From: Actinobacillus porcinus
Lineage (GTDB): Bacteria > Pseudomonadota > Gammaproteobacteria > Enterobacterales > Pasteurellaceae
NCBI RefSeq assembly: GCF_901764995.1
Contig: NZ_CABFKI010000017.1
Coordinates: forward strand, 1 to 36,553
Direction of reading: 5' to 3'
Length of the DNA: 36,553 nt
Positions 8,822 to 18,078 of this stretch are shown piece by piece (the first letter of the stretch is position 1; each line of letters begins with the position of its first letter). The translations under genes and the position numbers were made by a program. The notes under the pieces are model-generated. The model did no database searches and was not told where the DNA came from. It was given only the letters and a program-made list of their open reading frames with translations.

Positions 8822-8849
8822 CGTACGAACATACGCGGATGTCCGTACG
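8822..8849 (-). other. Stem-loop between iolD and iolE
   Basis: CGTACG at 8822-8827 and again (self-complementary) at 8844-8849, with inner ACAT at 8829-8832 pairing with ATGT at 8839-8842 and a 6-base loop; one mismatch interrupts the stem. No T-run follows in the direction of transcription, so it looks like an RNA processing or stability element in the operon rather than a terminator. Confidence 0.6.
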
Positions 8850-8857
8850 CTGATTAA

Positions 8858-10801
8858 TTAATAACGTCTTGCTTCATCAATATGTTTCACCGCATTTTGG
8901 TAAGCTTGTTGGATTGTCTCTTTGCTTGAGACTTCAGCTACACCAACGTGCCACCAGCTACCATAACTGTGGATCATGGTTTTCGGTAACACTTTCACAT
9001 CAATTAAGGTGGATACGGTTTGTTTTGCCGCGTCAGCAAGGGCAGCACGTAATTCCTCTTCGTTGGTGACTTTATAGGTTTTACAGCCATAAGAGGCGGC
9101 ATTCATTGCAAAATCAACAGGAATAAATCCACCATCAAGTTGGTTTGTGGCTGAATTTCTGAAGCGGAATTCCGTACCAAAGGTGTCCATTCCATGTCCA
9201 ATTTCAAGGTTATTGATACAACCATTGGTCATATTATCGAATAACACCACATTAATTTTTTTGCCTTCTTGGATTGACGTCACCAGTTCGGAATGGAGCA
9301 TCATATAAGAACCATCACCGAGTAGGGTGTACACTTCCCGATGTGGTTGAGCAATTTTTGCCCCTAAAGACGCCGCCACTTCATAACCCATACAAGAATA
9401 ACCGTATTCAAGATGATAAGTATCCACCCCTTTAGATTGCCAAGCGCGTTGTAAGTCGCCCGGTAAGCTGCCTGCCGCGCCTACGATAATATCGTTTTCC
9501 CCTAAGGTTTCATTTAAAATGCCCAATACGCGACTTTGAGTTAAGCGAGAACCTGTGATTTGGGTAAATTCCGCAAAGACTTTTTCACAATCTAAAGCAT
9601 CATTCACTTCAGGGACGAAATCTTTTTCGCCGTTATAAGTAATGTGGTAAATACGGTGTAATTCTTCTGCAAATTTCGCTTTTGCTTCCGCAATTTGATT
9701 CCCCCATTGCGCTTTGTAACCTGTTGGTTGTAAAAGTGCGGTCAATTTTTCGAGCGTTTCTTTTGCATCTGCGGTGACTTGTACACCATCTAATTTATAG
9801 GCATCAAAACGTGCGATATTGATATTTAAGAAGTCCACTTCAGGGTTTTGGAAAATCCATTTTGATGATGTAGTGAAGTCGGTATAGCGTGTACCCACAC
9901 CAATAACTAAGTCGGCTTCTTTGGCTAATAAATTTGCACTTAAGCAACCTGTTTCACCTACACCACCGACATTCAAATAGTAGTCAGAAACCACCGCACT
10001 TTTACCTGCTTGCGTTTCGGCAAACGGAATATCGAAAGCTTCAGCAAAGGCTTTTAATTGCTCGGCAGCTTCGGAATAACGTACACCACCGCCACACACA
10101 ATTAATGGTTTTTTCTTGCTTTGGATTAATTTTAATGCGTCTTGCAACATCGCTTGTGTTGGAGGTGTGCGTTCAATACGATGCACGCGTTTTTGTAGGA
10201 AATATTCAGGGAAATCATAGGCCTCCCCTTGGACATCTTGTGGTAATGCAAGGGTGACTGCCCCTGTTTCCGCAGGATCGGTTAATACACGCATCGCGTT
10301 AATACAAGCGGTCATTAGTTGCTCAGGGCGGTTAACGCGATCCCAGTATTTACTCACCGCTTTGAAAGCATCATTTGTGCTGATGCTAAGGTTATGAGAT
10401 TGTTCAATTTGCTGTAATACAGGATCTGGTTGACGAGTAGCAAAAACATCACCGGGTAATAAGAGAAGTGGAATACGGTTAGCTGTCGCAGTAGCAGCTG
10501 CGGTGATCATGTTGGCCGCGCCTGGTCCGACAGAAGAAGTACATGCTATAATTTGTTTACGTAATTTTTGTTTTGCAAATCCTATTGCTACGTGCGCCAT
10601 ACCTTGTTCATTACGACCTTGGCGAACAATTAAATCCCCACTGTCTTGCTCTAATGCTTGCCCTAAACCAAGCACATTGCCGTGTCCAAAAATAGCGAAA
10701 ATACCTTCGACAAATTTAATTTCTTTGCCATCAAATTCTATGTACTGATTATCTAGAAATCTCACTAAAGCTTGTGCAACTGTGAGTCTCGTGGTTTTCA
10801 T
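8858..10801 (-). CDS. iolD: 3D-(3,5/4)-trihydroxycyclohexane-1,2-dione acylhydrolase
   Basis: A 647-residue thiamine-diphosphate enzyme that opens the inositol-derived ring to give 5-deoxy-glucuronate. It has the three-domain layout of acetolactate-synthase-like enzymes: an N-terminal pyrimidine-binding domain ([18 protein letters not shown], with [15 protein letters not shown]), a central domain, and a C-terminal ThDP/metal domain with [15 protein letters not shown] and, about 30 residues on, [18 protein letters not shown] directly precedes the ATG, a strong ribosome binding site. It is the first gene of the minus-strand iolD-iolE-iolG set and is divergent from iolT. Confidence 0.95.
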   Translation of the reverse strand: MKTTRLTVAQALVRFLDNQYIEFDGKEIKFVEGIFAIFGHGNVLGLGQALEQDSGDLIVRQGRNEQGMAHVAIGFAKQKLRKQIIACTSSVGPGAANMITAAATATANRIPLLLLPGDVFATRQPDPVLQQIEQSHNLSISTNDAFKAVSKYWDRVNRPEQLMTACINAMRVLTDPAETGAVTLALPQDVQGEAYDFPEYFLQKRVHRIERTPPTQAMLQDALKLIQSKKKPLIVCGGGVRYSEAAEQLKAFAEAFDIPFAETQAGKSAVVSDYYLNVGGVGETGCLSANLLAKEADLVIGVGTRYTDFTTSSKWIFQNPEVDFLNINIARFDAYKLDGVQVTADAKETLEKLTALLQPTGYKAQWGNQIAEAKAKFAEELHRIYHITYNGEKDFVPEVNDALDCEKVFAEFTQITGSRLTQSRVLGILNETLGENDIIVGAAGSLPGDLQRAWQSKGVDTYHLEYGYSCMGYEVAASLGAKIAQPHREVYTLLGDGSYMMLHSELVTSIQEGKKINVVLFDNMTNGCINNLEIGHGMDTFGTEFRFRNSATNQLDGGFIPVDFAMNAASYGCKTYKVTNEEELRAALADAAKQTVSTLIDVKVLPKTMIHSYGSWWHVGVAEVSSKETIQQAYQNAVKHIDEARRY

Positions 10802-10907
10802 GAGTACCTCCTATTAACTAAGCCTAGAACTCGTAATACTTTCAAATGCGTCCTTAGTAGAACACTTAAATATTCCAAATTCAATATTTATGAAATTTTT
10901 TTTCTAA

Positions 10908-10929
10908 ATATTAGATACAGATCACACTT
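10908..10929 (-). promoter_or_regulatory. Candidate CRP site for iolD
   Basis: On the minus strand this reads AAGTGTGATCTGTATC followed by TAATAT, matching about 16 of 22 positions of the canonical CRP consensus with an intact TGTGATCT half. A -10-like TAAATA lies at 10890-10885 (minus strand), which would put the start of transcription near 10878 and the CRP centre near -41, a class II position. This fits catabolite control of inositol use; it is a prediction by eye. Confidence 0.5.
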
Positions 10930-10962
10930 TTTGTTGATTTTCGTCTGCAAATAAAGAGGATT

Positions 10963-10992
10963 AAAAAAATCCTCCTCTCTATTTTAGAGGAG
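10963..10992 (-). terminator. Terminator-like hairpin facing iolD
   Basis: On the minus strand CTCCTCT (10992-10986) pairs with AGAGGAG (10978-10972) around a 7-base loop and is followed by GA and a run of seven T. A second hairpin, GAGGATT (10956-10962) with AATCCTC (10968-10974), overlaps its 3' arm by three bases. It could terminate or attenuate transcription entering from the iolT side before iolD; no gene ending here is visible. Confidence 0.45.
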
Positions 10993-10998
10993 ATTTTA

Positions 10999-11031
10999 AT
11001 GAATACTATGGCTATTATTTTAGTTAAATAA
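10999..11031 (+). other. Possible 10-codon leader ORF with strong ribosome binding site
   Basis: The reading frame MNTMAIILVK is preceded by AGAGGAG ending seven bases before its ATG. The ribosome binding site forms the 3' arm of the hairpin at 10972-10992. It ends about 110 bases before iolT. It may be a leader peptide, a relic of a lost gene start, or chance; no promoter for it is evident and nothing else supports expression. Confidence 0.25.
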
Positions 11032-11036
11032 ACAAA

Positions 11037-11058
11037 TTTTGCGATCTATGTCTCAAAA
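11037..11058 (+). promoter_or_regulatory. CRP-S-like site upstream of iolT
   Basis: The sequence begins TTTTGCGATCTA and ends CTCAAAA, matching about 19 of 22 positions of the TGCGA-type CRP-S consensus described for competence genes of Pasteurellaceae, in which CRP needs the coactivator Sxy. Its left half is a perfect CRP-S half; the right half has T where CRP-S has G. Its centre is about 61.5 bases upstream of the start predicted from the promoter at 11073-11103, a class I position. A looser ordinary CRP site remains possible. Confidence 0.55.
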
Positions 11059-11072
11059 ATTAATTTTACTAT

Positions 11073-11103
11073 TTGACTTTTTGAAATATATATTTCAAAT
11101 TAT
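11073..11103 (+). promoter_or_regulatory. Candidate iolT promoter
   Basis: TTGACT at 11073-11078 is a good -35 element. The best -10 found is AATTAT at 11098-11103 with a 19-base spacer, which is weak and fits a promoter that depends on an activator. The 20-bp palindrome at 11080-11099 fills the spacer. Confidence 0.45.
11080..11099. promoter_or_regulatory. 20-bp perfect palindrome, candidate IolR operator
   Basis: TTTGAAATAT followed by its reverse complement ATATTTCAAA forms an uninterrupted 20-bp palindrome inside the iolT core promoter. RpiR-family repressors bind dyads, and a related TGAAAT-N5-ATTTCA dyad stands at 14520-14536 just upstream of the regulator gene. Binding by that regulator is inference. 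Confidence 0.5.
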
Positions 11104-11141
11104 CCTCACTTAGATATCATAATTTCATTGAGGATTTCATT

Positions 11142-12578
11142 ATGAACAGTATCGCGTTTAGACCGCAGAAAAAGCATAATTTACCTTATATTATTCGTAT
11201 TTGTGCCGTTGCTTCATTGGGCGGACTCTTATTTGGTTACGATACATCTGTTATTTCAGGTGCTATTGATGCATTAAAAATTTATTTCCAATTATCGCCT
11301 GCTGAAACGGGATGGGCCGTATCAAATGTGGTAATTGGTTGTGTTATTGGTTCTCTTTGTTCGGGAGAAATGGCACGCAAAATTGGTCGTAAAAAAACAT
11401 TAATCATTGCTGCATTACTTTTTACCATTAGTGCTATTGGCTCTGCCGTTGTTGAGAGTTTCTTCTGGTTTATTGTTTATCGAATGGTTGGTGGTGTAGC
11501 AGTAGGGTTAGCGGCAGCCATTTCGCCTATGTATATTGCAGAAGTTGCCCCAAAAGATTATCGTGGTACAGCTTCTGCAATGAATAATTTTGCCTTGGTT
11601 TTTGGGCAAATCGTTATTTTCTATGTGAATTACAAGATTGCCCAAGGTATGACAGAAGCTTGGCTCGTTGATGTGGGTTGGCGTTATATGATTGGTTCTG
11701 AAGTGATTCCATGTCTTTTATTCTGCTTAGTGGTTGGATTTATTCCTGAATCACCTCGTTGGGATGCTATGCGTGGGCGTGATGATTTGGCGTTAGCAAC
11801 ATTATCTAAAATATCCAATCCAGAGCATGCTAAAAATCTTTTGGCGGAAATCAAAGCATCTATGGTGAATGAAGCAGGTCAGGTGAGTAAACAGAAAGTA
11901 GATTTTAAGCGTCCAGGAGCTATTTTCATCATTATCGTTGCTTGTGCTTTGGCCACGTTCCAACAATTAAGTGGTGTGAATGTGATGATGTACTATGCAC
12001 CAACCGTATTAAAAACTATTACAGGTAGTATTGAAGAAGCTATGTTCCAAACCATTTGGATTGGTGTCGCACAGTTAGTCGGTATAGGTATTGGCGCCAT
12101 TCTCTTTGATAAATTAGGGCGTTTACCGTTAATGAAAACAGGGGCGATTGGTGCTGCATTGGGATTGTTGTTAACTTCTTATGCAATGTACACCCAAAAT
12201 ACAGGTTATCTTGCCTTAGTAGGGATGATTTTCTTTATGATTTTCTATGCTTTCTCTTGGGGCGTGGGAATGTGGGTACTTATTGGAGAGATTTTCCCAA
12301 ATTACTTACGGGCGCAAGGATTAGCCATAGCTGTCTCATTTAACTGGATTTTCAACTTTGTTGTGTCACAAAGTTTCCCAATGATGAATGAAAACCCATA
12401 TTTACTCGAGCAATTCCATGGTGCATTCCCAATGTGGATTTTTGCAGGATGCTGTGTCATTGGATTTATTTTCTTAATTCGTTATGTTCCTGAAACAAAA
12501 GGTGTTTCTTTAGAGAAGATGGAACCTTTAATGTTAAGTAAACTTGAACAACGTAGAAAACAACCCGTCTATTCTTAG
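11142..12578 (+). CDS. iolT: MFS sugar porter, probable myo-inositol transporter
   Basis: A 478-residue inner-membrane symporter of the sugar porter subfamily with twelve predicted membrane segments. Signatures seen are GGLLFGYDTSVISGA in helix 1, RKIGRKK after helix 2, PESPRW at the end of the first half, QQLSGVNVMMYYAP in the second half, and PETKG near the C-terminus. Sequence alone gives a sugar/H+ symporter; the inositol substrate is inferred from its place between iolD and iolC. GAGG stands upstream of the ATG. It begins a + strand set with iolC only 12 bases downstream. Confidence 0.88.
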   Translation: MNSIAFRPQKKHNLPYIIRICAVASLGGLLFGYDTSVISGAIDALKIYFQLSPAETGWAVSNVVIGCVIGSLCSGEMARKIGRKKTLIIAALLFTISAIGSAVVESFFWFIVYRMVGGVAVGLAAAISPMYIAEVAPKDYRGTASAMNNFALVFGQIVIFYVNYKIAQGMTEAWLVDVGWRYMIGSEVIPCLLFCLVVGFIPESPRWDAMRGRDDLALATLSKISNPEHAKNLLAEIKASMVNEAGQVSKQKVDFKRPGAIFIIIVACALATFQQLSGVNVMMYYAPTVLKTITGSIEEAMFQTIWIGVAQLVGIGIGAILFDKLGRLPLMKTGAIGAALGLLLTSYAMYTQNTGYLALVGMIFFMIFYAFSWGVGMWVLIGEIFPNYLRAQGLAIAVSFNWIFNFVVSQSFPMMNENPYLLEQFHGAFPMWIFAGCCVIGFIFLIRYVPETKGVSLEKMEPLMLSKLEQRRKQPVYS

Positions 12579-12590
12579 AGGAATTTGATT

Positions 12591-14510
12591 ATGAAAACTG
12601 AAAAAACTTTAGATCTCATTTGCTTAGGTCGTGTAGCTGTTGATTTATATGCACAACAAATAGGTTCTCGACTAGAAGATGTTGCAACTTTCTCTAAATA
12701 TCTTGGTGGTTCATCCGGAAATGTGGCTTATGGTACAGCGGTGCAAGGTGTGAAATCTTCAATGTTAGCGCGCGTTGGTGATGAACATATGGGACGCTTC
12801 TTACGTGAAGAATTAGAACGTGTTGGTGTAGATACGAGTCATTTGATCACGGATAAAGAGCGTTTAACCGCACTTGTGATTCTCGGCATTAAAGACCAAG
12901 ATACTTTCCCACTTATCTTTTATCGCGATAATTGTGCGGATATGGCCATTACTAAAGATGATTTTACGGAAGAATATATTGCTTCCGCCCGTGCTTTGGC
13001 GATTACAGGAACACATTTGTCTCATCCAAAAACCAGAGAAGCTGTGCTAACTGCATTAGAATATGCCGGTCGCAATAATGTTAAACGCTTGCTAGATATT
13101 GACTATCGTCCAGTCTTATGGGGATTAACCTCCCTTGGTGATGGCGAAACGCGTTTTATTGATTCCAAAGCGGTGACCAAATCCTTACAAGAAGTATTGC
13201 ACCATTTTGATGTGTTAGTCGGAACGGAAGAAGAGTTCCATATTGCAGGTGGATCGACTGATACCTTGACCGCACTTAAAAATGTGAGAAAAGTCAGTCA
13301 AGCGACACTTGTTTGTAAACGTGGTGCGCTAGGTTGTTCCGTTTTCGTGGAAGGCAAAGACATTCCTGATGATTTAGATGGTGGTATCAATGTGTATGGT
13401 GTACGCGTTGAAGTATTAAATGTGCTCGGTGCAGGTGATGCCTTTATGTCAGGTCTAATTCGTGGTTATTTAAATAACGAAGGCTGGGAACAAGCTTGTC
13501 GTTATGCCAATGCTTGCGGTGCGTTAGTGGTTTCTCGTCACGGTTGTTCACCAGCAATGCCAACGAAAGTGGAATTAGATAATTATCTTGTGCGTGCAGA
13601 ATCTGTACCACGTCCAGATTTAGATGAAACCCTCAATCATTTGCATCGTGTCACCACACGCAAAGTTAAAGAATGGGACGATTTATGTATTTTCGCCTTT
13701 GATCATCGCAAACAACTCGTTGATATGGCGAATAAGTGCGGTGCGGATATTAACCGAATTCCAAAATTAAAAAACTTATTGTTAAAAGCCGCAGAGCAAA
13801 CAGCGAAAGAAGAAGGCATTTATGAGGGGCATGCAGGCATTCTTGCTGATACCACATTTGGTCAAAATGCGTTAAATGCCATTACAGGGAAAAAATGGTG
13901 GATTGGTCGCCCAATTGAAGAACCTTCTTCTCGTCCACTTAATCTGGAACATGGTGATTTAGGCTCACAACTGGCGTCTTGGCCATTAGAACATGTGGTG
14001 AAATGTCTCGCATTCTATCACCCTAAAGATAATGCTGAGATGAAAGCGTTGCAGGATCGTAAGCTCAAAGAAGTTTATCAAGCTTGTTGTCGTACAGGGC
14101 ATGAATTATTACTTGAGTTGATTCTGCCGGCGGATATGGAACAAAACGAAGCTTATTATGCAGAGATGCTTGCTTATTTCTATGAGCTTGGCATTAAACC
14201 GGATTGGTGGAAATTACCAGGCGTTTCAGCAAAAGCATGGGAAGATATAAGCGCAATTATTCACGCCAACGACCCATATTGCCGCGGTATTTTGATTCTT
14301 GGTTTAGATGCACCGGAAGAAACCTTTGAAAAAGTCTTTAAGGCATCAGCCAATGCACCATTAGTTAGAGGCTTTGCGGTAGGTCGTACTATCTTCGGAC
14401 AACCTTCAGCAGATTGGTTGGCAGGAAAACTAGATGATCAACAGTTAGTTGAAGCTGTATCAGCACGTTATCGCCGTTTGATTAGCTTATGGAAACAACG
14501 TTCTAATTAG
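12591..14510 (+). CDS. iolC: IolC fusion: 5-dehydro-2-deoxygluconokinase with C-terminal DUF2090 aldolase-like domain
   Basis: A 639-residue two-domain protein. Residues 1 to ~330 are a PfkB-family sugar kinase (LGRVAVDLYAQQIG start, LGGSSGNVAYG near 40, and the catalytic NVLGAGDAFMSG) that phosphorylates 2-deoxy-5-keto-gluconate. Residues ~350-639 form a DUF2090 domain (CIFAFDHRKQL start, EGHAGILADTTFG, YYAEMLAYFYELGIKPDWWKLP), regarded as an aldolase-like unit that would split the phosphorylated product into dihydroxyacetone phosphate and malonate semialdehyde, the IolJ step. This fused form is known in other proteobacteria. The ATG with AGAGGA upstream was preferred to an in-frame TTG two codons earlier. 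Confidence 0.93.
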   Translation: MKTEKTLDLICLGRVAVDLYAQQIGSRLEDVATFSKYLGGSSGNVAYGTAVQGVKSSMLARVGDEHMGRFLREELERVGVDTSHLITDKERLTALVILGIKDQDTFPLIFYRDNCADMAITKDDFTEEYIASARALAITGTHLSHPKTREAVLTALEYAGRNNVKRLLDIDYRPVLWGLTSLGDGETRFIDSKAVTKSLQEVLHHFDVLVGTEEEFHIAGGSTDTLTALKNVRKVSQATLVCKRGALGCSVFVEGKDIPDDLDGGINVYGVRVEVLNVLGAGDAFMSGLIRGYLNNEGWEQACRYANACGALVVSRHGCSPAMPTKVELDNYLVRAESVPRPDLDETLNHLHRVTTRKVKEWDDLCIFAFDHRKQLVDMANKCGADINRIPKLKNLLLKAAEQTAKEEGIYEGHAGILADTTFGQNALNAITGKKWWIGRPIEEPSSRPLNLEHGDLGSQLASWPLEHVVKCLAFYHPKDNAEMKALQDRKLKEVYQACCRTGHELLLELILPADMEQNEAYYAEMLAYFYELGIKPDWWKLPGVSAKAWEDISAIIHANDPYCRGILILGLDAPEETFEKVFKASANAPLVRGFAVGRTIFGQPSADWLAGKLDDQQLVEAVSARYRRLISLWKQRSN

Positions 14511-14525
14511 TAGCCTAATTGAAAT

Positions 14526-14584
14526 AAGGGATTTCATCTAGTCGTTAAGAGTGATACACTTTGCGCCGGAAGAAATCCCTTTTT
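14526..14584 (+). terminator. Long-loop terminator candidate after iolC
   Basis: AAGGGATTTC at 14526-14535 pairs perfectly with GAAATCCCTT at 14572-14581 across 36 bases, and further T follow the 3' arm. The 5' arm overlaps a TGAAAT-N5-ATTTCA dyad at 14520-14536, so the same bases may be an operator for the next gene. The long loop makes termination uncertain. Confidence 0.5.
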
Positions 14585-14635
14585 GTCGATTTTAACTGCA
14601 AGATAGTTGTTTTTAATAGATAAATAGACCTAATT

Positions 14636-15478
14636 ATGAATAATTCATCTCAATTAACGAATTTACAACAAGAAATTCAGTTACGGTATGGCAGTTTAAG
14701 TAAACGCCTAAAGCAAGTAGCAAAATATGTATTAGATAATAATCATAGTGTGGTGTTTGATACTGTGGCAACTATTGCTGAACGCGCAAATGTTCCGCCA
14801 TCCACCCTTATTCGTTTTGCGAATGCTTTTGGGTTTAGTGGATTTAATGAAATGAAACAGGTTTTTCGTAAAAACCTAATGGAAAACACCACGAATTACA
14901 GCGAACGTTTCCAATATTTTCAACAATTAGAATCCGGTAGCTATAGCGAACACTCCGCGGCGGATATTTTGGCTATCTTTGGTCAAGCCAACAGTCAAGC
15001 TTTAAAACAATTAGTGAATCAAACTTCAAAAGAACAGCTTGAAAGTGCGGTCAAAATTTTAAATGAGGCAAATAATATTTTTATTGTCGGGCTGAAACGT
15101 TCATTTAGTATTGCTTGTTATTTAGATTATGCATTGCACCATATTGATTGTAATTCCTATCTGATTAATGGCTTGGGTGGAATGTTTTCAGAGCAACTCA
15201 ATCGTGTTAAAGAAGGGGATGTTGTCGTAGCGATTAGTTTTTCCCCTTATGCGCAAGAAACATCAGAAATTATGAATATCACGGCGCAAAAAGGCGTTAA
15301 GCAAATTGCTATTACTGACAGCCAAATTAGCCCCTTGGTAACATTTAGTGACGTGTCTTTTATTATCAAAGAAGCACAAATCAAGGGTTTCCGTTCACAA
15401 TGTTCAACCATGACGCTGGCACAAACCTTAGTCATTGCTTTAGCTGCCTATAAAGGTTTAGATAAGCAAACATTATAA
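14636..15478 (+). CDS. iolR: RpiR-family transcriptional regulator, probable inositol regulator
   Basis: A 280-residue regulator with an N-terminal RpiR helix-turn-helix (residues ~1-77; VATIAERANVPPSTLIRFANAFGFSGFNEMK) and a C-terminal SIS sugar-isomerase-like domain (~125-255) that senses phosphosugars. It follows iolC by 125 bases in the same direction, and RpiR proteins control inositol loci in Salmonella and rhizobia, so it is probably the local repressor responding to an inositol breakdown intermediate. The effector is not visible. The symbol rests on context more than on sequence. Confidence 0.85.
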   Translation: MNNSSQLTNLQQEIQLRYGSLSKRLKQVAKYVLDNNHSVVFDTVATIAERANVPPSTLIRFANAFGFSGFNEMKQVFRKNLMENTTNYSERFQYFQQLESGSYSEHSAADILAIFGQANSQALKQLVNQTSKEQLESAVKILNEANNIFIVGLKRSFSIACYLDYALHHIDCNSYLINGLGGMFSEQLNRVKEGDVVVAISFSPYAQETSEIMNITAQKGVKQIAITDSQISPLVTFSDVSFIIKEAQIKGFRSQCSTMTLAQTLVIALAAYKGLDKQTL

Positions 15479-15490
15479 AAAAGAGAAAAA

Positions 15491-16225
15491 ATGACCGCAC
15501 TTTATCCAGACTGGCACGTACCTAATAATGTAAAAGCACTGATGACCACGCGCACGGGCGGTGTCAGCCTACCGCCTTTTAATAGCCTAAATTTAGGCGA
15601 TCACGTAGGAGATGATCCAAGCGCGGTGAAAAATAACCGAGATTTGTTAGTTGCACGTTTTGCTTTACCCAATGAGCCACTGTTCTTAACGCAAACCCAC
15701 AGCACGCGCGTATTGACCTTGCCTTATCACGAAGATAATTTGAATGCAGACGCAGCCTATACCAATCAACCCAACCAAGTTTGCGTAGTGATGACAGCGG
15801 ATTGTTTACCTGTGCTCTTGGCATCCAAAAAAGGCAACGAAGTAGCGGCAGCGCATGCAGGTTGGCGTGGGCTTTGTGATGGCATATTGGAAGAAACCGT
15901 GGCGAAATTTCAATGTCCACGCAATGAGATTGTTGCCTGGTTTGGGGCTGCTATTGGTCCAACAGCATTTCAGGTTGGGCGAGAAGTTGTAGAACAATTT
16001 ATGGCTTGGGATAAACAAGCCGAACAGGCATTTAGCCCCGATTCAACGTCTGAAGGTAAATATTTAGCTAATCTCTACCAATTAGCCACACAACGCTTAA
16101 ATAACCTAGGCATTACTCAAATATCAGGCGGCGATCGCTGCACTTATACAGAAAAAGACCAATTTTTTTCCTACCGCCGAGACGGCAAAACAGGACGCAT
16201 GGCAAGTTTGGTTTGGTTTGAGTGA
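15491..16225 (+). CDS. pgeF: YfiH/PgeF family laccase-domain protein (peptidoglycan editing factor)
   Basis: A 244-residue protein of the Cu-oxidase_4 family. Members have purine nucleoside phosphorylase/deaminase activity in vitro, and E. coli PgeF keeps L-Ser out of peptidoglycan stems. The family marks are TTRTGGVSLPPFNSLNLGDHVGDD near the N-terminus, the metal-site residues in LTQTHS, MTADCLPVLL and AAHAGWRG, and GAAIGP. The gene follows iolR by 12 bases. Codons 2-4 (Thr-Ala-Leu) are exactly an uptake signal. A weak stem GAGATT/AATCTC overlaps the stop codon and may end the transcript. Confidence 0.92.
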   Translation: MTALYPDWHVPNNVKALMTTRTGGVSLPPFNSLNLGDHVGDDPSAVKNNRDLLVARFALPNEPLFLTQTHSTRVLTLPYHEDNLNADAAYTNQPNQVCVVMTADCLPVLLASKKGNEVAAAHAGWRGLCDGILEETVAKFQCPRNEIVAWFGAAIGPTAFQVGREVVEQFMAWDKQAEQAFSPDSTSEGKYLANLYQLATQRLNNLGITQISGGDRCTYTEKDQFFSYRRDGKTGRMASLVWFE

Positions 16226-16377
16226 GATTTGTCTAATCTCTTACTTTCATTAAAATCTCAAGTGTTGATTTTTACAATACATTGAGCAATTCAAACTGAA
16301 GTTTATTTTGAATCCCGATAGAATTTTCAATAGAGAAAGTAGGTTTTTATTGAAATGTAACAATGATAAATTATTTG

Positions 16378-16406
16378 TTGATTTAAGTATTTCTATTTGC
16401 TAGAAT
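16378..16406 (+). promoter_or_regulatory. Strong promoter of the spc operon
   Basis: TTGATT (16378-16383), a 17-base spacer and TAGAAT (16401-16406) preceded by TGC, an extended -10. The next bases CCGCG form a GC-rich discriminator of the kind found at stringently controlled rRNA and ribosomal protein promoters. It drives rplN, which here has no S10 operon directly in front of it. Confidence 0.75.
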
Positions 16407-16461
16407 CCGCGAACTGCTTACATTGGGTAAGTAGTCCCGAAAGGGTGTTTTATTTAATTAA

Positions 16462-16845
<384 letters not shown>

Positions 16846-16855
16846 GGAGAACGTA

Positions 16856-17724
<869 letters not shown>

Positions 17725-17735
17725 GGCAGGTTACA

Positions 17736-18041
17736 ATGGCTAAACAATCAATGAAAGCACGCGATGTAAAACGCGTTAAATTGGCTGAGAAATTCTATGC
17801 TAAACGTATGGAATTGAAAAAAATCATCTCTGATGTTAATTCTTCTGATGAAGATCGTTGGAGTGCGGTATTAAAATTACAATCTTTACCGCGTGATGCA
17901 AGCCCAAGCCGTCAACGTAACCGTTGCCGCCAAACCGGACGTCCACACGGCGTTCTTCGTAAGTTTGGTTTAAGCCGTATCAAGGTTCGCGAAGCAGCAA
18001 TGCGTGGCGAAATCCCAGGTCTTAAAAAAGCAAGTTGGTAA
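17736..18041 (+). CDS. rpsN: 30S ribosomal protein S14
   Basis: A 101-residue uS14 of the long, zinc-independent form: the CxxC pairs of the short form are absent, though [23 protein letters not shown] is well conserved. It belongs to the late-assembling 30S head. It starts eleven bases after rplE. Confidence 0.98.
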   Translation: MAKQSMKARDVKRVKLAEKFYAKRMELKKIISDVNSSDEDRWSAVLKLQSLPRDASPSRQRNRCRQTGRPHGVLRKFGLSRIKVREAAMRGEIPGLKKASW

Positions 18042-18078
18042 TTTACCACTTTATTTTGGAATCGGAGAATAAAATACA

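Noticed and set aside
15579-15920. An open frame on the minus strand opposite pgeF.
   Set aside because: It overlaps a clearly conserved gene and shows no recognisable domain or ribosome binding site.
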